In this document: piece after piece, positions 9,179 to 17,984 of the stretch
Position numbering within the stretch: position 1 is the first letter of the stretch
Layout: each line of letters opens with the position of its first letter
Assembly (NCBI RefSeq): GCF_001718695.1
Contig: NZ_CP013421.1
Location: forward strand, 62,001 to 126,000
Length of the DNA: 64,000 nt
Reading direction: 5' to 3'
Source of the DNA: Burkholderia ubonensis
Lineage (GTDB): Bacteria; Pseudomonadota; Gammaproteobacteria; Burkholderiales; Burkholderiaceae
Notes under the pieces: generated by a model
Database searches by the model: none
What the model saw: the letters and a program-made list of their open reading frames with translations, nothing else
Told to the model about the DNA's origin: nothing
Position numbers and translations under genes: made by a program

Positions 9179-10075
9179 TCACCGCCCGCCGTTCGATCCC
9201 GCCGCAGTATCCCGCGGTGCGTCGGCACCAAGCTCCGCGCCCGTGATCGGATCGCAGCGCGGGTCCGAAGCGAGACGCCGCGTCATCGCTTCGAGCGCCT
9301 GCGATTGCTGCGGTTCGACCACGCCCTTCGCGGCGCCGTCGCCGCCATCGACGGCCGGCTCACCGCGCCGCAACGACAGCGAATCGCCGCGATTCCACGG
9401 GCCCGGCACAGGCTCGCCGTCCTGCATGCGGAAGTACACGCGGTCGTAGGGCTCGACCGGCGGCAGCTTGCCCGGCGGGAAGTTCGCGGTGATCGCGTAC
9501 AGCGCCTTCTCGAACGACTTCTGATGCGATACCTCGCGGGTCATCAGGAAGCCGAGCGCGTCGCGGATGCCGGGATCGTCGGTCACGTTGATGAGCCGCT
9601 CGTAGATGATCTTCGCGCGCGCTTCGGCTGCGATGTTCGAGCGCAGGTCGGCGGTCGGCTCGCCGATCGTGTCGATGTACGCGGCCGTCCAGGGCACGCC
9701 GCCCGAATTGGTCAGCGGCGTGCCGGCGCCGTACAGCAGCAGCGTCACGTGGCTGTCGTTGCCTGCGCCGTGCAGCTTGCGGTACAGCTCGGCCTGCTCG
9801 TCGACGGCCTCGGCGAGTTCGCCCTTCGCGCCGCGATTGAGCATCGCGACCAGCGAGCCGATCACTTCGAGGTGGCTCAGCTCCTCGGTGGCGATGTCGA
9901 ACAACATGTCCTTGCGGCCCGGATCCTCCTCGGTGACCGCCTGCGTGAAATAGCGCATCGCGGCGGCGAGTTCGCCCTGCGGGCCGCCGAACTGTTCGAG
10001 CAGCAGGTTCGCGAGCCCCGGATTGGGCGCATCGACGCGGACCGTGTACTGAAGCCGTGTGTTGTGAATGAACAT
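9179..10075 (-). CDS. Manganese catalase family protein
   Basis: The 298-residue ferritin-like dimanganese catalase is predicted to dismutate hydrogen peroxide in the cytoplasm. Metal-ligand motifs are visible in order: the Glu of GPQGELAAAMRY (about residue 34), the Glu-His pair of ATEELSHLEVIG (about 67-75), the Glu of EARAKIIYERL (about 150) and the Glu-His of TREVSHQKSFEKAL (about 180). The C-terminal 50 residues are low-complexity and probably disordered. The start ATG at 10075 is chosen because GGAGG sits six bases upstream. A small hypothetical gene lies upstream on the same strand; downstream sits the IS256 element. Confidence 0.92.
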   Translation of the reverse strand: MFIHNTRLQYTVRVDAPNPGLANLLLEQFGGPQGELAAAMRYFTQAVTEEDPGRKDMLFDIATEELSHLEVIGSLVAMLNRGAKGELAEAVDEQAELYRKLHGAGNDSHVTLLLYGAGTPLTNSGGVPWTAAYIDTIGEPTADLRSNIAAEARAKIIYERLINVTDDPGIRDALGFLMTREVSHQKSFEKALYAITANFPPGKLPPVEPYDRVYFRMQDGEPVPGPWNRGDSLSLRRGEPAVDGGDGAAKGVVEPQQSQALEAMTRRLASDPRCDPITGAELGADAPRDTAAGSNGGR

Positions 10076-10338
10076 GAAACCTCCGTTGAAGAAAGGGAGC
10101 ACACCTGCTACGCAGCCGCGAGCACGACGCGCACCCGTAGTGCTCGGGGCTGCTACGGCGCACGCATCGTTGCCGGGCGGCGTTCGGGTGCTGGACGGAC
10201 GCAGAAGCCATACTGCTGATGGGGCCGATGCACGGCCCTGCGTCGCATCCGTCCGCGATTTTTCAACGCGTTGTCATTTCTGCCGTCAGCGCGCGAGCAT
10301 GCGTGCAGCTGCGCGGCGATAGCACCGGGCAAGCGCAG

Positions 10339-10551
10339 TCAGCGCGTATCGCCGTCGCGTGTGGGCATGTGCGCCCCGGCACCATCGGCCGGTGCGCCTT
10401 CATCGGAGGACAGCGGCTTGCCTTCGGCCGGATCGTGCGCGCTGCGCGGCCGCGGCGTGTGCGTGCCGTGCGGCTTTCCTTCGGGGCCGGGCGTGCTGTC
10501 GCCGCGGTCCTGTCCTTGCGAATCGGTATCGAGTGAATTCGAACGGGTCAT
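10339..10551 (-). CDS. Small disordered hypothetical protein
   Basis: A 70-residue hydrophilic, Pro/Gly/Asp-rich product with no recognised domain (it begins MTRSNSLDTDSQGQDRGDS). The ATG at 10551 has AGGAAG upstream at about eight bases. It is upstream of and co-oriented with the manganese catalase, so it may share stress regulation. Similar disordered small proteins occur elsewhere in this window (26098, 28739). Whether it is translated is uncertain; an upstream extension of the frame also exists. Confidence 0.5.
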   Translation of the reverse strand: MTRSNSLDTDSQGQDRGDSTPGPEGKPHGTHTPRPRSAHDPAEGKPLSSDEGAPADGAGAHMPTRDGDTR

Positions 10552-10714
10552 CGGGCTGGCTTCCTGTCGGAACATTGGGGAAGGCGCGCACGCATCGCCC
10601 GTGCCGGCGCCTTCGCGTGGCGATCGACACGGCCGGGCGCGCCGTTTGCTCGCCCGCGCCCTCGAGGCCGGCCCGCGCAATGTCGCGCGCGGCCGTTGCC
10701 TGGAGCGATGTTCG

Positions 10715-12139
10715 ATGTCAGATGCGACCCTGTTCCCGCTGTCCGATCCGCAGCAAGTCCTTGCCTCCCTCGTGCGTGCTTTTACGTTTACGCCGGCACG
10801 ACGCGCGGCCGTGTGCGCGTGGCGCGCGCTCGCGCCGCCCCGCGTCCCGGTATCGGCCTACGCCGGTGGTGCGGTCGGACTGGCACCGCGCGTCGCCGTT
10901 GCGCGCGCCGGAGACGGCAACGCGGCCGGCGGCGACGACGGCAATGCCGGCCGCGACCGACGCGACGAACGCGATGAGCGCGATGAGCGCGATGAGCGCG
11001 ACACCGACGCGCCGGGCGGCGGCGGTGACGGCCATCCGCACGACGATCGCGGCGGCCGCACCGGCGGCGATGGCGACGGCGACAGCCATGACGGCGAACG
11101 CAAGCGCCCGGGGAAGAAGCCGCTGATCATCCTCGGCGCGGTGCTGCTGGTGTTGCTGATCGCCGGGCTCGTGTGGTGGCTCGCGACGCGCGATCAGGAG
11201 AGCACGGACGACGCTTATACCGACGGCAACGCGGTTGCAATGGCGCCGCACGTGTCCGGCTACGTGACGCGGCTTGCCGTCGACGACAACACCTTCGTGC
11301 ATCGCGGCGACGTGCTCGTCGAAATCGATCCGCGCGACTATCGCGCGCGGGTCGACGCGGCGCGCGCACAGCTCGGCCTCGCGCAGGCGCAGCTCGATGC
11401 GGCGCGCGTGCAGCTCGACATCGCCCGCGTGCAGTATCCCGCGCAGTACCGCCAGGCGCGTGCGCAGATCGAGTCGGCGGACGCCGCTTACCGGCAGGCG
11501 CTGGCCGCCCAGGAGCGCCAGCGTGCGGTCGATGCGCGCGCAACCTCCCAGCAGGCGATCGACGCCGCCGATGCGCAGCGCGCCAGTGCCGACGCGAACG
11601 TCGCGATGGCCCGCGCGCAGGCGCGCACCGCGAGCCTCGTGCCGCAGCAGATCCGCCAGGCCGAGACGGTCGTCGAGGAGCGCCGCCAGCAGGTGCTGCA
11701 GGCGCGCGCGCAGCTTGCGACGGCCGAGCTCGATCTGTCGTACTGCGAGCTGCGCGCGCCGTCCGACGGCTGGGTCACGCGCCGCAACGTGCAGCTCGGC
11801 TCATACCTGCAGGCGGGCGCGTCGGTCTTCTCGATCGTCACGCCGCAGGTGTGGATCACCGCGAACTTCAAGGAGTCGCAACTCGAGCGGATGCGGATCG
11901 GCGATCGCGTCGACGTGTCCGTCGACGCGTATCCCGATCTCGACCTGCACGGCCACGTCGACAGCATCCAGCTCGGCAGCGGCGCGCGGTTCTCCGCGTT
12001 TCCGGCCGAGAACGCGACCGGCAACTTCGTGAAGATCGTGCAGCGCGTGCCGGTGAAGATCGTGCTCGACGGCCCGCTGCCGAACCGTCCGCCGCTCGGT
12101 CTCGGCCTGTCGGTCGAACCGACCGTCCATCTGAAATGA
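10715..12139 (+). CDS. emrA: EmrA-like membrane fusion (HlyD family) protein of multidrug efflux pump
   Basis: A 474-residue periplasmic adaptor linking an inner-membrane MFS pump to an outer-membrane channel. An N-terminal stretch of about 135 residues is unusual: it is disordered, with a tandem DER repeat (DNA 10966-11000, unit GATGAGCGC) and Gly/Asp/His-rich sequence. One transmembrane helix follows (PLIILGAVLLVLLIAGLVWW, about 139-158), then the biotinyl-lipoyl-like domain (TDGNAVAMAPHVSGYV and LAVDDNTFVHRGDVLVEID), a long coiled coil (about 215-325) and the beta-barrel (WITANFKESQLERMRIGD). GGAG lies nine bases before the ATG. It is first in an emrA-emrB-nodT operon. A shorter start cannot be excluded. 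Confidence 0.9.
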   Translation: MSDATLFPLSDPQQVLASLVRAFTFTPARRAAVCAWRALAPPRVPVSAYAGGAVGLAPRVAVARAGDGNAAGGDDGNAGRDRRDERDERDERDERDTDAPGGGGDGHPHDDRGGRTGGDGDGDSHDGERKRPGKKPLIILGAVLLVLLIAGLVWWLATRDQESTDDAYTDGNAVAMAPHVSGYVTRLAVDDNTFVHRGDVLVEIDPRDYRARVDAARAQLGLAQAQLDAARVQLDIARVQYPAQYRQARAQIESADAAYRQALAAQERQRAVDARATSQQAIDAADAQRASADANVAMARAQARTASLVPQQIRQAETVVEERRQQVLQARAQLATAELDLSYCELRAPSDGWVTRRNVQLGSYLQAGASVFSIVTPQVWITANFKESQLERMRIGDRVDVSVDAYPDLDLHGHVDSIQLGSGARFSAFPAENATGNFVKIVQRVPVKIVLDGPLPNRPPLGLGLSVEPTVHLK

Positions 12140-12224
12140 CCGGCTGCCGTGAGGCGGCCCGCTTGCTCCGGAGCGACGCGATGTCTCTGATGCGCATACT
12201 CTGCACGCGCCGCGAGGGCCGCCG

Positions 12225-13817
12225 ATGAGCCGGCGTTCCGCTGCGCCGCATTCGTCCGGCAACGGGTGGCGCCCCGCCGCGAACCCGTGGGTCGTCGCGA
12301 TCGTCGTCACGCTCGCCGCCTTCATGGAGGTGCTCGACACGACGATCGTCAACGTCGCGCTGCCGCACATCGCGGGCACGATGTCCGCGAGTTACGACGA
12401 GGCGACCTGGACGCTCACGTCGTATCTCGTCGCCAACGGCATCGTGCTGCCGATCTCCGGCTTCCTCGGCCGCCTGCTCGGCCGCAAGCGCTACTTCGTG
12501 CTGTGCATCGCGGCGTTCACCGTGTGCTCGTTGCTGTGCGGCGTCGCGACCAACCTCGGCGAGCTGATCGTGTTCCGCGTGCTGCAGGGTTTGTTCGGCG
12601 GCGGGCTGCAGCCGAACCAGCAGTCGATCATCCTCGACACGTTCCCGCCCGAGCAACGCAATCGCGCGTTCTCGATCTCGGCGATCGCGATCGTCGTCGC
12701 GCCGGTGCTCGGGCCGACGCTCGGCGGCTGGATCACCGATCACTTCTCGTGGCGCTGGGTGTTTCTGCTGAACGTGCCGATCGGTGCGCTGACGGTGCTC
12801 GCGGTGATGCAGCTCGTCGAAGATCCGCCGTGGCGGCGCGGCGCCGAACGCGGGGTGTCGGTCGACTACATCGGCATCGGGCTGATCGCGATCGGCCTCG
12901 GCTGCCTGCAGGTGATGCTCGATCGCGGCGAGGACGAGGACTGGTTCGACTCGAACTTCATTCGCATTTTCGCGGTGCTGTCGGCGCTCGGGCTGGTCGG
13001 CGCGACGCTGTGGCTGCTGCGCACGAAGAAGCCGGTGGTCGACCTGTCGTGCCTGCGCGATCGCAATTTCGCGCTCGGCTGCGTGACGATCGCGACCTTC
13101 GCGTCCGTGCTGTACGGCAGCGCGGTGATCGTGCCGCAGCTCGCGCAACAGCACCTCGGCTACACGGCCACGCTCGCGGGGCTCGTGCTGTCGCCCGGCG
13201 CGCTGCTGATCACGCTCGAGATCCCGTTCGTGAGCCGGCTGATGCCGCACGTGCAGACCCGCTATCTCGTCGGCTTCGGCTTCGTGCTGTTGTCGGCCGC
13301 GCTGGTGTATTCGCGCCGGCTCGTGCCGGACATCGACTACACGCATCTCGTGCTGATCCGCTGCGCGCAGTCGCTCGCGATCGGCTTCATGTTCGTGCCG
13401 ATCACGACGCTCGCATATTTGACCGTGCCGCAGCGGCTCAACGACGACGCGTCGGCGCTGTTCACGATGTTCCGCAACGTCGCCGGCTCGATCGGCATTT
13501 CGGTGTCGACCGCGTTGATCCGCGAACGCACGCAGGCGCGGATGGCGCATCTGTCGACGCACATGTCGCCGCTATCGCAGAACTTCCAGGACGCGCTGCA
13601 CGACCAGGCACGTACGGTCGCCGCGCTGTCCGGCGCGCCGCCGTCCGCCGCGTTGCAGACGGCGACCGGCCGGCTGTACGAAACCTTCATCTCACAGGCG
13701 ACGATTCTGGCGTACATCGACGTGTTCGCGATCCTCGCGGTGTTCTGCGCGTTCAGCATTCCGCTGACGTTCCTGTTCTCGCCGGTGAAGGCCGCTCGCG
13801 GCGCGGGAGGGCATTGA
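12225..13817 (+). CDS. emrB: EmrB-like MFS drug:H+ antiporter (DHA2, 14 TM)
   Basis: A 530-residue inner-membrane transporter of the DHA2 group, expected to export drugs or toxic lipophiles using the proton gradient together with EmrA. Family motifs are visible: the N-terminal TTIVNVALPHIAG, motif A-like GFLGRLLGRKRYF and motif C-like VLGPTLGGWITDHFSWRWVF. About 14 hydrophobic helices can be counted. The ATG is preceded by GAGG and starts 85 bp after emrA, and the outer-membrane gene follows within 2 bp. The substrate is unknown. Confidence 0.93.
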   Translation: MSRRSAAPHSSGNGWRPAANPWVVAIVVTLAAFMEVLDTTIVNVALPHIAGTMSASYDEATWTLTSYLVANGIVLPISGFLGRLLGRKRYFVLCIAAFTVCSLLCGVATNLGELIVFRVLQGLFGGGLQPNQQSIILDTFPPEQRNRAFSISAIAIVVAPVLGPTLGGWITDHFSWRWVFLLNVPIGALTVLAVMQLVEDPPWRRGAERGVSVDYIGIGLIAIGLGCLQVMLDRGEDEDWFDSNFIRIFAVLSALGLVGATLWLLRTKKPVVDLSCLRDRNFALGCVTIATFASVLYGSAVIVPQLAQQHLGYTATLAGLVLSPGALLITLEIPFVSRLMPHVQTRYLVGFGFVLLSAALVYSRRLVPDIDYTHLVLIRCAQSLAIGFMFVPITTLAYLTVPQRLNDDASALFTMFRNVAGSIGISVSTALIRERTQARMAHLSTHMSPLSQNFQDALHDQARTVAALSGAPPSAALQTATGRLYETFISQATILAYIDVFAILAVFCAFSIPLTFLFSPVKAARGAGGH

Positions 13818-13819
13818 CG

Positions 13820-15718
13820 ATGAAGACGACGCGCGCATCTCGCGGCGCAGGCGGACGGCGCGTGCCCATGCACGCGATCGCGGCTTGTGTTGCGGCTGCG
13901 ATGTTCGGCGGGTGTACGGTCGGACCGGATTTCACGGCGCCGAAGGCTGATGTGCCGGCGAATTGGCACGATGTGCAGGGTGGGGCGGCGGCATCGACGC
14001 CAACATCCACGCCAACGCCGGGTGCGTCGGCGGCTGCGCCGCCGGCCGAGCGTGCGCGCTCGTCGCCCGTGACCGGTGCGGATCCCGACCCGCGCTGGTG
14101 GCGCACATTCGGCGATCCGCTGCTGGACCGGCTCGTCGCGCGCGCCGCGCACGATAACCTCGGCCTGCAGGCTGCGGTGCTGCGCATCGCGCAGGCGCGC
14201 GCGCAAGTGCATGCGGCAGCCGCGCAAGGCTTGCCGAACGTACGGGCGAGCGCCAGCTATCAGCGCGAGCAGCTCGGGCTGAGGGGCATCATCGACGAGC
14301 AGGGCATCGAGCAGCGCATTGCCGGTCTCGGTGGGCCCGGCGCGCGCGGTGCGATCGACGCGCTCGAAGCGCCGGTCAACCTGTGGCAGGCCGGCTTCGA
14401 CGCGTCATGGGAGCTCGACCTGTTCGGGCGCGTGCGCCGTTCGCTCGAGTCGGCCGACGCGCAGGCGAGCGCCGCGGTCGCGAGCCGCGACGACGCGCTG
14501 CTGTCGCTCGAGGCCGAAGTCGCGCAGACCTATCTGCAACTGCGCGGCGCCGAAAGTCAGCGCGCGTTGGCCGACGAGCTGGAGCGCGCGCTGCGCGATC
14601 TGCTCGACCTCACGCGCGAGCAGGCGGCGCACGGCCTGGCGAGCGACCTCGACGTGCGCAGCGCCGACGCACGGCTCGCGCAGATCCGCGCGCAGTTGCC
14701 GCAGTTCGATCAGCAGATCGTGCTGTTGCGCAATGCGCTCGCCTATCTGGTGGGTGGCGCGCCGGGCGCGCTCGACGACTGGCTCGCCGCGCCGCATGCA
14801 TTGCCGCAGGTGCCGCCCATCGTGCCGGTCGGCCTGCCGTCGACGCTCGCGCGCCGGCGGCCCGACATCCGCCGCGCGGAAGCCGACCTGCATGCGGCGA
14901 CGGCCGACGTCGGCGTGGCGGTCGCGCAGTTCTATCCGGATATCTCGCTGACCGGTCAGGTCGGGTTGCGCGCCGCGCACGTGCGCGAGCTCGCGCACTG
15001 GTCGCACCTGTTTTATTCGTTCGGGCCGGCGGTGTCGTTGCCGATCTTTGCGGGCGGTCAGCTGGTGTCGAACCTGCGCTTGTCGCAGGCGCGCCAGGCG
15101 GAAGCCGCGCTCGCGTACCGGCAGGCCGTGCTGGTGGCGCTGCGCGACGTCGACAACGCGCTGGCGGTGTACCGCACCGACCAGACGCGCGCGGCCGCGC
15201 TCGACGATGCGGTCAGAGCCGAGCAGGGCGCGCTCGAGCTCGCGCGCGACCGTTACCGCAAGGGGTTGTCGCCGTTTCTGGACGTGCTCGACGCGGAGCG
15301 TCAATGGTCGGAGGGGCGGCAACAGGCGGTGCAGGGCGCGTTGCAGACGACGACGGATCTCGTCGCGCTGTACAAGGCGCTCGGCGGTGGGTGGCAGACG
15401 TCGGGTACGGTTGGGGCTGCGAAGGTGAGGGATGTGGCGTCGAGGGATGTGGTGCCGAGGGATGAAGCGTCGAGGGATGAGGCGTCGAGGGATGAGGCAC
15501 CGAGGGATACGGCGTCGAGGGATACGGCGTCGAGGGATGCGGCACCGAGGGGTGCGATACCGGGCGATGCGGCGTCGAGGGATACGGCGTCAAGCGATGC
15601 GGCATCGAGGGATGTGGTGTCGAGGGATGTGGCACCGAAGGATTCGACACCGGGTACGGCGACACCGAGCGATGCGGCGTCGCCGTCACGCGCGGCCACA
15701 TCAGCCGCGTTTCAATAG
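13820..15718 (+). CDS. NodT-family outer-membrane efflux lipoprotein with repeat tail
   Basis: A 632-residue TolC-like channel completing the EmrAB pump. The signal peptide ends in a lipobox (AAAMFGGC, Cys at about residue 33) followed by TVGPDF, the usual NodT start. Two outer-membrane efflux repeats (about 90-300 and 310-520) contain [19 protein letters not shown] and [17 protein letters not shown]. The family normally ends near [10 protein letters not shown] (about residue 525). Here about 97 further residues follow, built from degenerate five-residue units such as ASRDA and APRDT, encoded by a 15-bp tandem repeat at 15427-15690. The tail may be exposed or length-variable. The start overlaps the emrB end region closely. 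Confidence 0.92.
   Translation: MKTTRASRGAGGRRVPMHAIAACVAAAMFGGCTVGPDFTAPKADVPANWHDVQGGAAASTPTSTPTPGASAAAPPAERARSSPVTGADPDPRWWRTFGDPLLDRLVARAAHDNLGLQAAVLRIAQARAQVHAAAAQGLPNVRASASYQREQLGLRGIIDEQGIEQRIAGLGGPGARGAIDALEAPVNLWQAGFDASWELDLFGRVRRSLESADAQASAAVASRDDALLSLEAEVAQTYLQLRGAESQRALADELERALRDLLDLTREQAAHGLASDLDVRSADARLAQIRAQLPQFDQQIVLLRNALAYLVGGAPGALDDWLAAPHALPQVPPIVPVGLPSTLARRRPDIRRAEADLHAATADVGVAVAQFYPDISLTGQVGLRAAHVRELAHWSHLFYSFGPAVSLPIFAGGQLVSNLRLSQARQAEAALAYRQAVLVALRDVDNALAVYRTDQTRAAALDDAVRAEQGALELARDRYRKGLSPFLDVLDAERQWSEGRQQAVQGALQTTTDLVALYKALGGGWQTSGTVGAAKVRDVASRDVVPRDEASRDEASRDEAPRDTASRDTASRDAAPRGAIPGDAASRDTASSDAASRDVVSRDVAPKDSTPGTATPSDAASPSRAATSAAFQ
15427..15690 (+). repeat. 15-bp tandem repeat encoding the C-terminal tail of the efflux lipoprotein
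   Basis: About 17 degenerate copies of a 15-nt unit close to GCGTCGAGGGATGYG run in frame through the end of the nodT-like gene. Each copy encodes a five-residue unit (A/V-S/P-R-D-A/V/T/E). Because the unit is a multiple of three, copy-number change would lengthen or shorten the tail without breaking the frame. Confidence 0.88.
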
Positions 15719-15728
15719 CGCGCGGCCC

Positions 15729-16283
15729 TCACAGGCACGCGCGCGAGAACAGCAGCGAATCGGCGTCGTTGAAGCGGATGCGCACCGGATCGGCATAGCC
15801 GGCCTTCTGCGCCACGCGGATCGACGCGGTGTTGGTCGGCGCGATCAGGCAGACGCTGCGCTCGAAGCGCTGCTGCGCATCGAGCCAGTGCAGCGCGTGC
15901 GTGAGCGCTTCGGTTGCATAGCCTTTGCCGTGCGCCCAGCTCGCGAGCGCCCAGCCGGCCTCCGGCACGCCGCGGATCGACGGCTCGACCGCGCGGTGGA
16001 AGTCCGCGAAACCGAGATCGCCGACGTAGCGGCCCGACGCCTTCTCGCGAATCGCCCAGTAGCCGTAGCCGAGCAGCGGCCACAGTCCGCGATACGCGAG
16101 CAGCCGCATCCACGAGTCGCGCGACGCCGACGGCTTGCCGTTGAAGATGTGCGCGACGACGGTCGGCTCGGTCCACATTGCGGCGAGCGCGTCGAAGTCG
16201 CCGAGCGGATGGCCTTCGAGTATCAGGCGCGGGGTGTCGAGAATGGGCGGGGACGTGACGGGCGGCAGGGCGCTGGATGTCAT
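15729..16283 (-). CDS. GNAT family N-acetyltransferase (RimJ/RimL type)
   Basis: A 184-residue acetyl-CoA-dependent acetyltransferase. The N-terminal strand LDTPRLILEGHPLGDFDAL is typical of the RimJ-like subgroup. The acetyl-CoA loop is in the AHGKGYATEALTHAL region (about 115-130), and the C-terminal NTASIRVAQKAGY (about 150-165) is the conserved Asn-x-x-Ser/Ala-x-x-x-x-x-Lys-x-Gly block. The ATG at 16283 with GGAACG upstream is preferred; an ATG four codons earlier is possible. It is convergent with the efflux operon, leaving only ten bases between them. The substrate is unknown. Confidence 0.88.
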   Translation of the reverse strand: MTSSALPPVTSPPILDTPRLILEGHPLGDFDALAAMWTEPTVVAHIFNGKPSASRDSWMRLLAYRGLWPLLGYGYWAIREKASGRYVGDLGFADFHRAVEPSIRGVPEAGWALASWAHGKGYATEALTHALHWLDAQQRFERSVCLIAPTNTASIRVAQKAGYADPVRIRFNDADSLLFSRACL

Positions 16284-16681
16284 CGGGCGTTCCATCGGGA
16301 AAGACGGGCGAAGGCGGCACGCGGCGTCGCCTTCGGGCTGCCGTACGATACCGCGGAACGCGCTGCGGATGCGCAAAGCCCCGCCTGTATCGTGGAATCC
16401 GCGCGTGTCGACGGCCGTCGCTACCCGTCGTTCTCGCGACGCTGTCGCGTGCGATCGCGCAGGCGCTCATCGAGTGCCGCTCGCTTGCCCGTCACGCGAG
16501 GCGTGCGGACCGCGGACTTGCGGACTTGCTGACTGGTGGGCTTGCAACTCACAGACCCAGAGACCCGCAGACTCGCGCGGCGACGCCCCGCGGAGCGTCG
16601 CCAACGAGACCCTGCTCATGCCCACGTACGGCCCGCCCGCGTACTGGCGCGACGCGTCAGCAGCCGCATGCCGGCCGCCGA

Positions 16682-16906
16682 CTACTTGCGGCTTTTCAGA
16701 AAATTGCGCCCGTGCGCGGTGATCGACGCGCCGGAGCGGCCGTTCGCCGAATGGCTGACGAAACCGGCGCCGACGAGTTCGTGCTCGACCGACCAGCCGA
16801 GCGCCGGCGCATCGCGGCCATAGCGCACGTCGGCGAGGCGCTCGAGCGCCCACAGTGCGGCGGCCGACAGGTTGGGGGTGTTGGTGGACGTGGCGTTGTC
16901 GTTCAT
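16682..16906 (-). CDS. Conserved small hypothetical protein
   Basis: A 74-residue protein with no transmembrane segment, composed like a small winged-helix or plasmid-type accessory protein (LSAAALWALERLADVRYG and a C-terminal TAHGRNFLKSRK). AGGAAGC lies upstream of the ATG at a suitable distance. No family is recognised. It lies between the GNAT gene and the HPr-like gene on the same strand. Codon bias agrees with a real gene. Confidence 0.6.
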   Translation of the reverse strand: MNDNATSTNTPNLSAAALWALERLADVRYGRDAPALGWSVEHELVGAGFVSHSANGRSGASITAHGRNFLKSRK

Positions 16907-16970
16907 CGCTTCCTCTGGCTGGGTGATTCGGGGTGGACGGCACGGGGCCGTGGGGCCGGACGACGCAGCG

Positions 16971-17339
16971 TCAGCCGGCCTGCAGCAACGGCAACAGCGC
17001 CTGAAGCGCGGTGTCCTCGTCGCGGCCGGTGGCCAGCAACTGGGCGGACGTGCCGCCGTGCAACTGCAGCGCCGCGATCGCGGCGGCGTCCTTGGCGGCG
17101 GCGCTGACGCCGTTGGCGATCAGCAGGATGTCGCTTTCGAAGCGGCGAGCCGCCGCGACCAGCGCATCGCGCGCATGGCTCGCGCGCTTGCGGTTCCATG
17201 CCGCACCGATTTGGACGTAGACGACGGTTGCCACGATGCGGATCAGCGGCGAAGCGCGCGGCCGGAACGGCGCGCGGCGGCCGGCAGGCTCGGCGTCGCG
17301 ACCGCGCGGCCTCTGGCTCGGGTGCTTGCGTCGCTGCAT
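16971..17339 (-). CDS. HPr-like phosphocarrier domain protein
   Basis: The last 85 residues resemble HPr of the phosphotransferase system. The His region reads RASHARDALVAAARRF (family GLHARPAA), followed by ESDILLI, AAKDAAAIAALQLHGGTSAQLLATGRDEDTALQALLPLL, which fits the HPr strand-helix pattern to the end. The phospho-acceptor His and the following Arg are kept, but the usual Pro is Asp. About 35 basic N-terminal residues are extra, and translation may start later, for example at the GTG near 17234. No enzyme I or permease gene is nearby, so a regulatory rather than sugar-transport role is likely. Confidence 0.65.
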   Translation of the reverse strand: MQRRKHPSQRPRGRDAEPAGRRAPFRPRASPLIRIVATVVYVQIGAAWNRKRASHARDALVAAARRFESDILLIANGVSAAAKDAAAIAALQLHGGTSAQLLATGRDEDTALQALLPLLQAG

Positions 17340-17431
17340 CGTGCGACCAGCCTGGCTGCATCATCTATCTCGAACATGTCGGCATCCTCGGTTAAGCGGC
17401 GATCAAGTCCGGCGAACGATCGGAGTGGGAG

Positions 17432-17472
17432 ATTATAATACGTACACCAGTTTATGTGTATGGCATTATAAT
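17432..17472. promoter_or_regulatory. AT-rich inverted repeat with back-to-back -10 boxes
   Basis: Two copies of ATTATAAT (17432-17439 and 17465-17472) flank a smaller inverted pair TACAC (17443-17447) and GTGTA (17456-17460). Each outer copy holds a TATAAT -10 box, one per strand. On the minus strand TACACA lies 17 bp from its TATAAT. The site sits between the divergent HPr-like and PhnA genes in otherwise very GC-rich DNA, so it probably combines both promoters with an operator. Confidence 0.55.
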
Positions 17473-17597
17473 GTCGTGCGCATGATCTGCGGCCTGTCGA
17501 ACGTCGGCGGGCCGCTGCGACATGCGATCCCGGCGCCGGTTTGCGCGCCGGTATTTTTTTGTCGATTGACCCGAACCCCCACCGAATGGAAGCCGCA

Positions 17598-17942
17598 ATG
17601 AACACCGTCCCCTCATGCCCGCAATGCGCGATGGAAAACACGTACCCGGACGGCGCGCTGTTCGTCTGCCCGGACTGCGGTCACGAATGGTCGGCGAGCG
17701 CCGGCGCCGACGCGGGCGACGAACCTGCGGGCAGCGTCGTCAAGGATGCGAACGGCAACGTGCTGTCGGATGGCGATTCCGTCGTGCTGATCAAGGACTT
17801 GCGCGTCAAGGGCTCGTCGATCACGTTGAAGATGGGCACCAAGGTGAAGAGCATCCGGATCGTCGGCGGCGATCACGAGGTCGATTGCAAGACCGACATG
17901 GGCGGCTTCATGCTGAAGGCCTGCTACCTGAAGAAGGTCTGA
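17598..17942 (+). CDS. phnA: PhnA/YjdM family zinc-ribbon protein
   Basis: A 114-residue protein with an N-terminal zinc ribbon (CPQC at 7-10 and CPDCGHEW at about 24-31) and the conserved PhnA C-terminal domain (VVKDANGNVLSDGDSVVLIK, LKVKGSS-like LRVKGSS, and GGFMLKACYLKKV at the end). Family members are found with phosphonate genes but their activity is not settled. No phosphonate genes are here. The ATG at 17598 follows the AT-rich divergent promoter. It is followed 40 bp later by a spermidine-synthase-like gene. Confidence 0.92.
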   Translation: MNTVPSCPQCAMENTYPDGALFVCPDCGHEWSASAGADAGDEPAGSVVKDANGNVLSDGDSVVLIKDLRVKGSSITLKMGTKVKSIRIVGGDHEVDCKTDMGGFMLKACYLKKV

Positions 17943-17984
17943 GCGCGTAATGGCGCGGAGCGCCAATCGCAAGGCTTGCCGAAC

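Noticed and set aside
11868-13562. 564-codon open frame on the minus strand opposite emrB
   Set aside because: It is Arg/His/Asp-rich without any family motif and lies opposite a clear MFS transporter; GC-rich third positions create such frames.
15427-15690. Repeat array considered as CRISPR
   Set aside because: The unit is 15 bp, has no unique spacers and is in frame inside a gene.
15432-16532. Long plus-strand frame across the efflux tail and the acetyltransferase gene
   Set aside because: It reads the 15-bp repeat in another frame and the acetyltransferase in antisense; composition is not protein-like.
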